Program-made: the position numbers and the translations under genes
In this document: in pieces, positions 21,196 to 31,820 of the stretch
Numbering within the stretch: the first letter of the stretch is position 1
Layout of the letters: each line of letters begins with the position of its first letter
DNA from: Dendrophyllia cribrosa
Taxonomy: Eukaryota > Cnidaria > Anthozoa > Scleractinia > Dendrophylliidae
NCBI GenBank assembly: GCA_024195265.1
Contig: JAJLRJ010000005.1
Coordinates: 44,328,587 to 44,392,586, forward strand
Reading direction: 5' to 3'
Length of the DNA stretch: 64,000 nucleotides
Notes under the pieces: model-generated
What the model was told of the DNA's origin: nothing
What the model saw: only the letters and a program-made list of their open reading frames with translations
Database searches by the model: none

Positions 21196-24100
21196 TTCAG
21201 AGGATCACCCGAAAAAAGGATCTCTTCTTAGAAGAACACCCGCCTAAAGATCACCCGTCAGAAGATCACCTACCAAGACATCACCCGTCAGAGGATCACA
21301 CGCTAAAAGATCACCCGTCAGATGATCTCCAGCCAAAAAATCACCCGTGTGAAGATCACACGCCAAAAGATGACCCGTCAGAGGATCACCCGCCAACAGA
21401 TCACCTATCAGAGGATTACACCCAACAGATCACCCCTTAGAAGAACACCCGCCTAAAAATCACCCGCCCAAAGATCACCCGTCAGAGGATCACCCGCCAA
21501 AACATCACCCGTCAGAGGATCACCAGCTAAAAGATCACCCGTCAAAAGATCACCCGTCAGATTATCACACGCCAAAAGATCACCTCTTAGAAGAACACCA
21601 GCCTAAAGATCACCCACCAAAAGATCACCCGTCAGAGGATCACCGCCAAAAGATCACCCGCCAAAAGATCACCAGTCAAAAGATTACCCGTCAGAGGATC
21701 ACCCGCCAAAAGATCACCCGTCAGAAGATCACCCGCCAAAAGATCACCCGTCAAAGGTCACCCGTGAGAGGAACACCCGCCAAAAGATCACCCGTCAGAG
21801 GATCACACGCCAAAAGGTCACCCGTCAGAAGATCACCCGTCAAAAGATCACCCGTGAGAGAATCACCCGCCAAAAGATCACCCGTGAGAGGATCACACGC
21901 CAAAAGATCACCTGTCAGAGGTACACCCGCCAAAAGATCACACCTTTAGATGAACACCCGCCTAACGATCACTGGCCAAAAGATCATCCGTCAGAACATC
22001 ACCTGTCAATAGATCACCTGCCAAAAGATCACCCGTCAGAAGATCACCCGCTAAAAGATCACCCGTCAGAAGATCGCCCGTCAAAAGATCACACGGCAAA
22101 AGATCACCCGTCAGAGGATGACCCGCCAAAAGATCACCCCTTAGAAGAACACCCGCCTAAAGATCACCCGCCAAAAGATCACCCGTCAGAAGATAACCTG
22201 TCAAAAGATCACCTGCAAAAAGATCACCCGTCAAAATATCACCCGTCAAAATATCACCTGTTAGAGGATCACTCGCCAAAAGATCACCCGCTAAAAGATC
22301 ACCCGTCAGAGAATCACCCGCCAAAAGATCACCCGTCAGAACCTCACCCGCCAAAAGATCACCGGTCTAAAGTTAACCCGACAAAGGATCACCCGACAGA
22401 GGATCACCCGCCAAAAGATCACGCCTTACAAGAACACCCGCTAAAAGATCACCCGTCAAAAGACGACCCGTCAGAGGATAATCCGCCAAAAGACCACCCT
22501 TCAGAAAATCTCCCGCCAAAGGATCACCCGTCAGAAGATCACCAGCCAAAAGATCACCCGTCAGAAGATCACCTGTCAAAAGATCACCCGTCCAAAGATC
22601 ACCCGTCAGAGGATAACAAACCAAAACATCACCCATCGGAGGATAACACCTTATAAGATCACGCACCAAAAGATCACCCGCCAAAAGATCACCCGTCACA
22701 GGAACACCCGCAAAAAATTACCCGTCAAAAGATAACCCGCCTAAAGATCACACCCCAAAAGATTACCTGTCAGAGGATCACCCGTAAAAACATCACCCCT
22801 TAAAAAATCACCCGTCAGAGGATCACCCGCGAAAAGATCACAAGTTAGAGGATCACCCGCCAAAAGATCACCCCTTAGAAGAACACCGCCTAAAGATCAC
22901 CCGCCGAAAGATCACCTGTCAGAGGATCACCCGTGAGAGGATCACACGCCAAAAGATCGCCATTCAGAGGATCACCCGCCAAAAGATCACACCTTAAAAG
23001 AACACCCGCCTAAAGATCACCCGCCAAAAGATCACCCATCAAAAGATCACCTGCAAAAAGATCACCCGTCAAAATATCACCCGTCAGAGGATCACTCGCC
23101 AAAAGATCACCCGTCAGAGGATCACCCGTAAGAAGATCACCGCCAAAAGATCACCCATCAGAAGATCACATGTCAAAAGATCACCTGCACAAAGATCACC
23201 CTTCAAAATATCACCCGTCAGAGGATCACTCGCCAAACGATCACCCGTCAGAGGATCACCCGCCAAAAGATAACCCCTTAGAACAACACCCGCCTAAAGA
23301 TCACCCGCCAAAAGATCACCCGTCAGAACATCACCCGCTAAAAGATCACACGTCAGAGAATCACCCGCCAAAAGATCACCCGTCAGAAGCTCACCCGCCT
23401 TAAGATCACAGGTCTAAAGTTAACCCGACAAAGGATCACCCGACAGAGGATCACCCGCCAAAAGATCACCCATCAGCGGATCACCCGCAAAAAGATCACC
23501 ACTTACAAGAACACCCGTATGAAGATCACTTGCCAAAAGATCACCCGTCAAAAGATGACCCGTGTGAGGATAACCCGCCAAAAGACCACCTTTCAGAAAA
23601 TCACCCGCCAAAAGATCACCCGTCAGAAGATCACCCGCCAAAAGATCACCCGTCAGAAGATCACCCGCCAAAAGATCACCCGTCAGAGGATCACCCGCCA
23701 AAAGATCACCCGTCAGAGGATCACACGCCAAAAGATCACTCGTCAAAAGATCACCCGTCAGAGAATAACAATCCAAAAGATCACCCATCAGAGGATCACC
23801 CGCCAAAAGATCACCCTTCAAAGGATCACCCGCCAAGAGTTCACCTGTCAGAGGATCACCCGCCAAAAGATCACCCGTCAGAAGATAACCCGCCAAAAGA
23901 TCACCAGTCAAAAGATCACTCGACCAAAGATCACCCGTCAGAGGATCACCCGCCAAAAGATCACTCGTCCAAAGATCACCTGTCAGAGGATCACCCGCCG
24001 AAAGATCACCCGTCAGAGGATCACCCGCCTAACGATCACCCCTTATAAGATCACCCCCCAAAAGATCACCCGTCAGAGGATCACAGGCCAAAATATCACC

Positions 24101-27100
24101 CGTCAGAGGATCACCCGTCAGAGGATCACCCGCCAAAAGATCACCCCTTACAAGAACACCCGCAAGAAGATCACCCGCCAAAAGATCACCCGTCAAAAGA
24201 TCACCCGTCAGAGGATCACTAGCCAGATGATCACCCGTCAGACGATCACCCGCAAAAAGATGACCCGTCAGAGGATCACCCGCCAAAAGACCACCCTTCA
24301 GAAAATCACCCATCAAAAGATCACCCTTCAGAGGATCACCCGCCAAAAGATCAGCCGTCAGAAGATCACCGGCTAAAAGATCACCCGTCCAAAGATCACC
24401 CGTCAGAGGATCACCCGCCAAAAGATCACAAGTTAGAGGATCACCCGCCAAAAGATTACCCCTTAGAGAAACACCCGCTTAAAGATCACCCGCCGAAAGA
24501 TCACCTGTAACCGGATCACCCGTCAGAGGATCACACGCCAAAAGATCACCCGTCAGAGGAACACCCGCCAAAAGATCACACCTTAGAAGGACACCCGCCT
24601 AAAGATCACCCGCCGAAAGATCACCTGTCAGAGGATCACCCGTCGGAGGATCACCCGCCAAAAGATCACCCGACAGAAGATCACCTGCCAAAAGATCACC
24701 CGTCCAAAGATCACCCGTCAGAGGATCACCCGCCAAAAGATCACAAGTTAGAGGATCACCCGCCAAAAGATCACCCCTTAGAGGAACACCCGCCTAAAGA
24801 CTACTCGCCGAAAGATCACCTGTCAGAGGATCACCCGTCAGAGGAGCACACGCCAAAAGATCACCCGTCAGAGGAACACCCGCCAAAAGATCACACCTTA
24901 GAAGGACACCCGCCTAAAGATCACCCGCCAAAAGATCGCCCGTCAGAACATCACTCGCTAAAAGATCACCCGTCAGAGAAGCACCCACCAAAAGATCACA
25001 CGTCAGAAGCTCCCCGCCAAAAGATCACCGGTCTAAAGTTAACCCGACAAAGGATCACCCGCCAAAAGATCAGTCCTTACAAGAACACCCGTATGAAAAT
25101 CAACTGCCAAAAGATCACCCGTCAAAAGATGACCCGTCAGAGGATACCCCGCCAAAAGACAACCTTTCAGAAAATCACCCACCAAAAGATCACTTGTCAG
25201 AAGATCACCTGCCAAAAGATCACCCGTCAGAAGATCACCTGCCAAAAGATCATCCGTCCAAAGATCACCCGTCAGAGGATCACCCGTCAAACGATCAACC
25301 GTCAGAAGATCACCCTTTAGAACATCACCGGCTAAAAGATCACCCGTCAGAGGATCACCCGCTAAAAGATCACAAATGAGAAGATCACCCGCCAAAAGAT
25401 CACCCCTTAGAAGAACACCCGCCTAACGATCACCCGCCGAAAGATCACCTGTCAGAGGATCACCCGTCAGAGGATCACACGCCAAAAGATCACCCGTCAG
25501 AGAATCACCTGTCAAAAGATCACCCGCTATAAGATCACCCGTCAGAGAATCACCCGCCAAAAGATCACCCGTCAGAAGCTCACCCGCCAAAAGATCACCG
25601 GTCTAAAGTTAACCCGACAAAGGATCACCCGACAGAGGATCACCCGCTAAAAGATCACCCGTCAGAGGATCACCCGCAAAAAGCCCTTACAATCAAATCA
25701 GCCCTTACAAGAACACCCGTATGAAGATCACCCGTCAAAAGATGAGCCGTCAGAACATCTTCTGCCAAAAGATGACCGGTCAGAGGATCACCCACCAAAA
25801 CATCACCCGTCAGAAGATCACCCGCCAAAAGATCACCACTCAAAAAGATCACCCGTCAGAGGATCACCCGCCGAAAGATCACCAGTCAGAGGATCACCCT
25901 CCTAACGATCACCCCTTAGTAGATCACCCGCCAAAATATCACCCGTCAGGGGATCACCGCCAAAAGATCACCCCTTAGAAGAACACCCGCCTAAAGATCA
26001 GCCGCCACCCTTCAGAAAATCACCCGTCAAAAGATCACCCGTCAGAGGATCACCCGTCAGAGGATCACCCGTCTAAAGATCACCCGTCAGAAGATTACCC
26101 GCCAAAAGATCACCCATCAAAAGATCACCCATCAGAGGTTCACCCGCCAAAAGCTCACCCGTAAGAAGATCACCCACCAAAAGATCACGCGTTAAAGGAT
26201 TACCCGTCAGTGGATGACCCGCAAAGGATCACCCTTCAGAGAATCACTCGCCAAAAGATTACCCGTCAGAAGCTCACCCGCCAAAAGATCACCGGTCAAA
26301 AGTTAACCCGACAGAGGATCACCCGCCAAAAGATCACTCGTCAGGGTATCACCCGCAAAAACATCTCCCCTTACAAGAACACCCGCATGAAAATCACCAG
26401 CCAAAAGATCAGCCGTCAAAAGATCACCCGTCAGACGATCACCCGCCAAAAGATCACTCGCCAAAAGATCACCCCTTAGAAGAATACCCGCCTAAAAATC
26501 ACCCGTCAGAAGATCACCCGCCTAAACATTCACCCGTCAAAGGATCACCCACTAAAAGATCACCCGTCAGATAATCACCCGCCAAAAGGTCACCCGTCAG
26601 AAGCTCACCCGCCAAAAGATCACCGTTCAAAAGTTAACCCGACAGAGGATCACCCACCAAAAGACCACCCTTTAGAAAATCACATGCCAAAAGATCACCC
26701 GTCAGAGGATCACCCGCCAAAACAACACCCGTCAGAATATCACCCGCCAAAAGATCAACAGTCAAAAGATCACCCGTCAGAGGATCACCCGCCGAAAGAT
26801 CACCTATCAGATGATCACCCGGGTAAAGATCACTAGAAGATCATTAGAAAAAGATCATTAGAAAGATCATAAAGATCGTAAAGATCATTAAAAGATCACC
26901 CCCAAAAGATCACCCGTCAGAAGATCACTTGCGAGAACATCACCCGTCAGAGGATCACAGGCCAAAATATCACCCATCAGAGGATCACCCTCCCAAAGAT
27001 CACCCCTTACAAGAACACCCGCATGAAGATCACCCGCCAAAAGATCACCCGTCAGACGATCACACGCAAAAAGATGACTCGTCACAGGATCACCCGCCAA

Positions 27101-27954
27101 AAAACCACCCTTCAGAAAATCACCCACCAAAAGATCACCCTTCCAAGGACCACCCGTCAAAAGATCAGTCGTCAGAAGATCACCGGCCAAAAGATCACCC
27201 GTCCAAAGGTCACCCGTCAGAGGATGACCCGCCAAAAGATCACTCGTCCAAAGATCACCCGTCAGAGGATCACCCGCTAACACGTCACCCTTCAGAAGAT
27301 CACCCGCGAAAAGATCAGAAGTCAAAAGATCACCCGTCAGAGGATCACCCGCCTAACGATCACCCCTTAGAAGGTCACCCCCCAAAAGATCACCCGTCAG
27401 AAGATCACCCGTTAGAGGATCACCCGTCAGAAGATCACTCGCCAAAAGATAACCCGTCAGAAGATCACTCGCCAAAAGATCACCGGTCAGAAGGTCACCC
27501 ATCAGAGGATCACCCGCCAGAAGATCATCCGTCAGAGGATCACCCGCCCAATGATCACCCCTTAGAAGATCACCCCCCAAAAGATCACCCGTCAGAAAAT
27601 CACTCGCAAAAACATCACCCGTCAGAGGATCACACCCCAAAAGATCACCCCTTTAGAAGAACTTCCGCCTAAAGATCACCCGCCATAAGATCACCCGTCA
27701 GAAGATAACACGCCAAAAGATCACCCCTCAGATTATCACTCGCCAAAACAACACACCTTAGAAGACCACCCGCCTAAAGAACACCCCCAAAATATCACGC
27801 GTCAGAGCATCACCCGCCAAAAGATCACCGGTCAAAAGATCACCCGTCAGAGTATCACCCGCCCGAAGATCAACCGTCAGAGGATCACCCTCCAAAAGAT
27901 CACCCCTTAGAACAACACCCGCCTAAAGATCACCCGTCAGAAGATCACGAAGAT
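21196..27954. repeat. 15-bp minisatellite, block 4, inverted (C-rich strand on plus)
   Basis: From the phrase GTTCAGAGGATCACCCG onward the plus strand carries the reverse complement of the earlier units (GATCACCC + GCCAAAA, GTCAGAG, GTCAGAA, CTTAGAA). About 450 units. Recurrent landmarks such as AAAGTTAACCCGACA (22,371; 23,417; 25,036; 25,606) mark higher-order repeats of irregular length. At 26,831-26,895 the unit collapses to GATC spaced about 10-15 bp. Confidence 0.95.
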
Positions 27955-28371
27955 GAAGTAAGCGCTTGGTGCCCTTAAACGCTTGACGAATGTTATAAAC
28001 ATCAATACGGGGTTTATGCCAAGCAATGCTGCCAGATTGTTACTAAGCGTCACACTGCCGCCGTTATTATGAATGACCATGGCTCCGTATGGCGCCTTTG
28101 TTTCGATTGTTAGATTTAGATTTCTGTTATAGTCTTTTAGGCCTTCAAATTCTTTCGCTAAACTCTCAAGGGTGTGATGCCCTGGAAGTAAGGTTGCACC
28201 ACGTGAACTATTAGTGGGTGTTGTTGGTGAAATCTTTGATTCTTCTTTCAAAGTATGCCACGAGTTGAAAATTGAGCAAGAGACAAGCCGGATATAACTC
28301 GGTTTCGGCAGCGGGTGGTCGAAGTAGATCGTGTGAGGGTTCGCAGACGTGACGATTGTTAACACAACCAT
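27955..28371 (-). pseudogene. Left-edge Polinton gene, C-terminally truncated by satellite
   Basis: Starting at the ATG at 28,371, about 139 residues are plausible coding: FDHPLPKPSYIRLVSCSIF, then a Thr/Ser-rich linker, LLPGHHTLESLAKEF, a KAPYGAMVIHNNGG segment and LAALLGI. The frame then runs into the 15-bp satellite and stops at 27,937. I infer that the 3' part of the gene has been lost. The start is supported by the shared Polinton promoter motif just upstream and by the divergent partner at 28,418. The product looks like a globular beta-rich N-terminal domain; a minor virion protein is possible from context, but I do not recognise the family with certainty. Confidence 0.6.
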
Positions 28372-28417
28372 GATTGTGTATATAATTATAATTATAAAAT
28401 GTTTATTATATACAATC
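28372..28417. promoter_or_regulatory. 46-bp bidirectional Polinton promoter (1)
   Basis: The spacer between divergent start codons. On plus, TATTATATAC is followed by AATC and the ATG at 28,418. On minus, TTATATACACAATC precedes the ATG at 28,371. Both sides therefore carry the motif plus an identical AATCATG start context. Confidence 0.65.
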
Positions 28418-30316
28418 ATGTTTGGCGGACGGCCTGGTGGATTTAACCTTAATTCAAATCTTGGTATAAACATCGGCGGCCACAATTACGGACCCCCACC
28501 GCCTTTTTATTCGCCTCCAAACGCCTATACCCATGTGGCGCCAAAGCCATCACCCCCTAATCCTGACATTGCTTGGATTAATTCGCCGGAGGCTGCCAAG
28601 ATCTCTGCTGCGGCCAAGGCCAAGGCGATCTCAGACTTCAAAAGGCGTTTCCCGCGCGCTGATATGTCACGCTTTGAAGTTCAAGTAGTTTTTGGTGACG
28701 ACCACAAAACAGCCACGGGAGAAGTGCTTTACAAAGAGGGCCAAGGCTCATGGGCGGACGTTACAGAAATTCCCCACAAAGATTGGACTGGCGCCGAAAG
28801 AGACGCTCTTGGTCTCCATTATGACGGGGGTTTCCCTTATCAGTTATCGTTGGGGCAACAAATGTTATCAATCCCGGCTGTTGCTTTCTCCACCACAATA
28901 GACAAAGACATGATGATTGGCGCAATCTTAAATGACAAAGAGCAAAAGATTTACGTCACGCCAACTGATTATTTCACAACGAAATACAGAAATATCTTCA
29001 GGGACACACAGATTTCCTTCACAACCGCGAAATACGGTCGGAAATGGCTCGGTGGGCCGCATATGAGTTTTTGGCCGCAACAACTCTCCTTCGCCCAGTG
29101 GTGTGCAACAACCGGCTGTGGAATCTCGCGCGACATTCTATTTGATAAGAACTCCAGTCTATCCCTAACCCCACAGTTAAGGTCGTTTTACCGGTTTCGC
29201 GTTTATTTCACAACAAGACGAATTCTTTACCAGATGGGCGGGGAACAAAGCGTGAGTGCTTTGCCAGACGACCCTCCATTTTCCCAGAAAGACAACAAGT
29301 ACAACATCGAAGCGTACAAGAAGATTTGCATAGAGTTTGGCATCGACCCCAGTTCTGACTTCCGTTACACATACGGCAAGAACCACGGCCTTGGGAATGT
29401 CTACATTTGGCAATACGGGAGTGGTCCCACCTCTACCGATTACGAGTACCCCGATCCCGATCTAGCTCTGTTCGATGATGAGCGAGTGACTGACAGAAAA
29501 GACCCCAACTATCGAGCCAATGGAATATCTTTCGTCCGCAATGACCAAGGGGCGGATACCCAATTCGAGCACTTTGTGCCTAATTACGCAAAGGGGCTAA
29601 CACAGCCAGGGCTCGCACGCATGAACCAATCAATCGAGGCCTTTGTGTACTGCATTCTTGGTTCACAAGCCAAAACCCGCAGCAGCATCATTGGAAGAGG
29701 AGGCCGGGCCTTCGAAACGCAGAGAGTATTCCTCACCCATCTAAAGGAGGCCATAATACTGAACCAGCTTGCCATCCAAGCAACGAAAGTGCGCCTGGAC
29801 TTTGCGACAGCACCCGGAAGCTGGCTCATGCCATCGCGCATGATTATCAACACAGAGAGCGTGATCGGGTATAACAACAATCTACAGGAGGCAACGCAAG
29901 GGATGAAGCTGGGTGTAAACAGTGGTGTTAATCTGGGCACAAAAAAAGCCTCCCTTCGCCACATGGACGGTGGACCAACAAAGATCAATCCACCAAACAG
30001 CCACCCATCAAACCCGATACATAAACAGGTCACACAGGCACAGGGCATCGCGCCCAAACCGAAGGCCACACCCACACCACAACCAGCCCCAACACCCGCA
30101 CCCACACCACAACCAGCCCCAACACCTACACCCGCACCACAGCCAGACTCACATCACGTAAACAAGGCACTCATTGGTGCGGGTGCGATTGCTTTGGCAG
30201 GACTTTTAATTTGGTTGAGGAAGTCGAAAATGGCGGTAACCCTGATGATTTTTTTTCGCTCCACTGAGTGCGGGCCCAAAAAAGTGTTCAAAAAAGGTAA
30301 CCGAAAATGGCGGTAG
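28418..30316 (+). CDS. Large Polinton protein with C-terminal membrane anchor (632 aa)
   Basis: The frame is open upstream, but the ATG at 28,418 follows the shared promoter motif and begins a Gly/Asn/Pro-rich N terminus. Residues about 60-520 are a large aromatic-rich globular region containing LSFAQWCATTGCGIS and a YGKNHGLGNVYIWQYGSG-type segment. Residues about 545-578 are a Pro/Thr/Ala repeat (PTPQPAPTPAPT), followed by one membrane helix (about 583-600, ALIGAGAIALAGLLIWL) and a basic tail. I do not recognise the family. Size, abundance of aromatic residues and position among virion genes suggest a structural or membrane-anchored virion protein; this is inference. Near its end the phrase GAAAATGGCGGTA occurs twice 78 bp apart, suggesting a small insertion altered the last ~25 residues. 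Confidence 0.7.
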   Translation: MFGGRPGGFNLNSNLGINIGGHNYGPPPPFYSPPNAYTHVAPKPSPPNPDIAWINSPEAAKISAAAKAKAISDFKRRFPRADMSRFEVQVVFGDDHKTATGEVLYKEGQGSWADVTEIPHKDWTGAERDALGLHYDGGFPYQLSLGQQMLSIPAVAFSTTIDKDMMIGAILNDKEQKIYVTPTDYFTTKYRNIFRDTQISFTTAKYGRKWLGGPHMSFWPQQLSFAQWCATTGCGISRDILFDKNSSLSLTPQLRSFYRFRVYFTTRRILYQMGGEQSVSALPDDPPFSQKDNKYNIEAYKKICIEFGIDPSSDFRYTYGKNHGLGNVYIWQYGSGPTSTDYEYPDPDLALFDDERVTDRKDPNYRANGISFVRNDQGADTQFEHFVPNYAKGLTQPGLARMNQSIEAFVYCILGSQAKTRSSIIGRGGRAFETQRVFLTHLKEAIILNQLAIQATKVRLDFATAPGSWLMPSRMIINTESVIGYNNNLQEATQGMKLGVNSGVNLGTKKASLRHMDGGPTKINPPNSHPSNPIHKQVTQAQGIAPKPKATPTPQPAPTPAPTPQPAPTPTPAPQPDSHHVNKALIGAGAIALAGLLIWLRKSKMAVTLMIFFRSTECGPKKVFKKGNRKWR

Positions 30317-30319
30317 CCC

Positions 30320-31774
30320 TCAAGACTTCGCACGCTTGGTGATCCTTTCAACAAGGAAGGCCACCACGGCAAGGATGAGCAGCCAGGCGTGTTCACCCAG
30401 AAAGGAGATGACCGACCCAGCCGCTTTGAAGATGAAGCCCACAATTGAGCCAATGAGGCCAGGCAGGGCGTTGACTGCTTTTTTGCCAAGCTCTTTAAGC
30501 CCATTGCCAATAGCCTTGGTGGCCTTTGCCAGGCCGTTTAAGGTGGCGAGTACCACAGCGCTGATGGTTATGCCGGCTGCCAGAACAATCGCTTGCAGGG
30601 TCCATCCGTATTTCTTGAAGATTTCTCTGACCCTCTCTCTCAAAGACAGGGCTTGTTCCCGCACTTCAATTTCTGTTCTGAGCCTTGCCAGCTCTTCTTC
30701 TCGTTCAGTAACCCGGTCTTCCGCGGCTTCTCTTTCAGAGGGAGACGTGTTCTCATCCTCTATAGCGCGCTTGTCTTCAGCGTTCTGCCGTTCAAGCTCG
30801 GCTTCTCTTTCGTTTAACTCATCAAGGGATTTAGTTGATTTTAGCCCTACTTCAAGTTCATTTCTTTCCTTCACCTTAGCAGAAAGGCGTGTTCTGATTT
30901 TGTCCGCCTTTGCCTGTTCTTGGGCTCGTTGTTTTTGTAATTTTTGCAGGGCCCCTAATTCTTTTTTCTGGTTTTCAAGATCTCGTTGAAGATTCTTTTT
31001 CAACAGTTTTAGGCGGTCTATCTCGGCTTGATTTTCAACGCTTGAACCGTGTTCCTGCTCCAGAGCCTCCACCCTCGCTTGAGTTTGCTCAATTCTGTTT
31101 CTGAGGGTTTGCACCTCATTTGTTGCTTGTTGTTGTTCCACAGCAACCCTTTCATTCTCCTTCAGTTGTTTTTCTGCCTCCTTAAATCTTTGTCTTTCTT
31201 CCCTTATTGATGCATTATCTTCAGAGACAAGCTCTGCAGCGCTTGGGCCAAGAGATGTTTCGAACTTGTCTGTGAACGATTTAAGAAAGCTCCCATCTTG
31301 CTTGAAAATAAGAGATTCGCCGCCCTTTGGCCCAAAGGAAACTATTTTGCCATCATTTGCTGGTTTCCTACCAAAACCAATTGGGCCTAAGTTCTGGATG
31401 TTTACTTTTGAAAACTTCTTTTTGATCCAGTCCATGGCTTTATCGACCATCTCTGCTTTATCATTTGCGTCTGAGAAGTCACTAAGAAGAGGGAAGGTTT
31501 CAGGGTCACCTGGCAACCCACTTTCTTCTCTAGGCAATGTATGCATTGCAATATGCTCGCCAGGACGATATGGGGTGGATGCACCGCCTGGTTCAAAGGG
31601 TTGCGTGGTGTCGGGGCCGGTGTCTTGGGTCCATCGGCGGCGTTCTTCTTCTGACATTTGATTCCACATAACTTCAATCTCGTTATCGTCATCGCCGCCA
31701 TCCTCTGTGCCTGGGAGGCGACTGGTTTCATCAGTTGTCTCAGTTGGATCGTAGTCGACTCCACCTTCTGCCAT
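30320..31774 (-). CDS. Coiled-coil membrane protein of the Polinton (484 aa)
   Basis: I use the ATG at 31,774 (MAEGGVDYDP) rather than the more upstream ATG of the frame, because the promoter motif (TATATACCC on minus) lies between them. The N-terminal ~110 residues are acidic and Thr/Pro-rich. A short globular part with FGPKGGESLIFKQDGSF follows. Residues about 185-385 are a long Glu/Lys/Gln/Arg-rich coiled coil. The last 94 residues hold three hydrophobic segments (about 393-412, 438-460, 463-476) ending in a basic tail. The stop is only 3 bp from the stop of the convergent gene at 30,316. No enzymatic motif is seen. A membrane-attached scaffold, spike or virion-core role is possible but unproven. 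Confidence 0.7.
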   Translation of the reverse strand: MAEGGVDYDPTETTDETSRLPGTEDGGDDDNEIEVMWNQMSEEERRRWTQDTGPDTTQPFEPGGASTPYRPGEHIAMHTLPREESGLPGDPETFPLLSDFSDANDKAEMVDKAMDWIKKKFSKVNIQNLGPIGFGRKPANDGKIVSFGPKGGESLIFKQDGSFLKSFTDKFETSLGPSAAELVSEDNASIREERQRFKEAEKQLKENERVAVEQQQATNEVQTLRNRIEQTQARVEALEQEHGSSVENQAEIDRLKLLKKNLQRDLENQKKELGALQKLQKQRAQEQAKADKIRTRLSAKVKERNELEVGLKSTKSLDELNEREAELERQNAEDKRAIEDENTSPSEREAAEDRVTEREEELARLRTEIEVREQALSLRERVREIFKKYGWTLQAIVLAAGITISAVVLATLNGLAKATKAIGNGLKELGKKAVNALPGLIGSIVGFIFKAAGSVISFLGEHAWLLILAVVAFLVERITKRAKS

Positions 31775-31820
31775 CGTGGGTATATAAATATAAATTAAAA
31801 TAATTACACAAATATATACC
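31775..31820. promoter_or_regulatory. 46-bp bidirectional Polinton promoter (2)
   Basis: The divergent spacer between the coiled-coil gene (minus, start 31,774) and the capsid gene (plus, start 31,821). It carries AATATATACC ending directly at the plus ATG and, on minus, TTTATATACCCACG ending at the minus ATG. Its length equals that of the spacer at 28,372-28,417. Confidence 0.7.

Noticed and set aside
21196..27954. CRISPR array
   Set aside because: Although repeats are short and regular, there are no unique spacers, no cas genes, and the sequence is eukaryotic.
30336..30989. 217-residue plus-strand frame opposite the coiled-coil gene
   Set aside because: It is antisense to a well-supported gene with promoter motif, Ser/Arg-rich as expected for the complement of a Glu/Lys-rich coiled coil.
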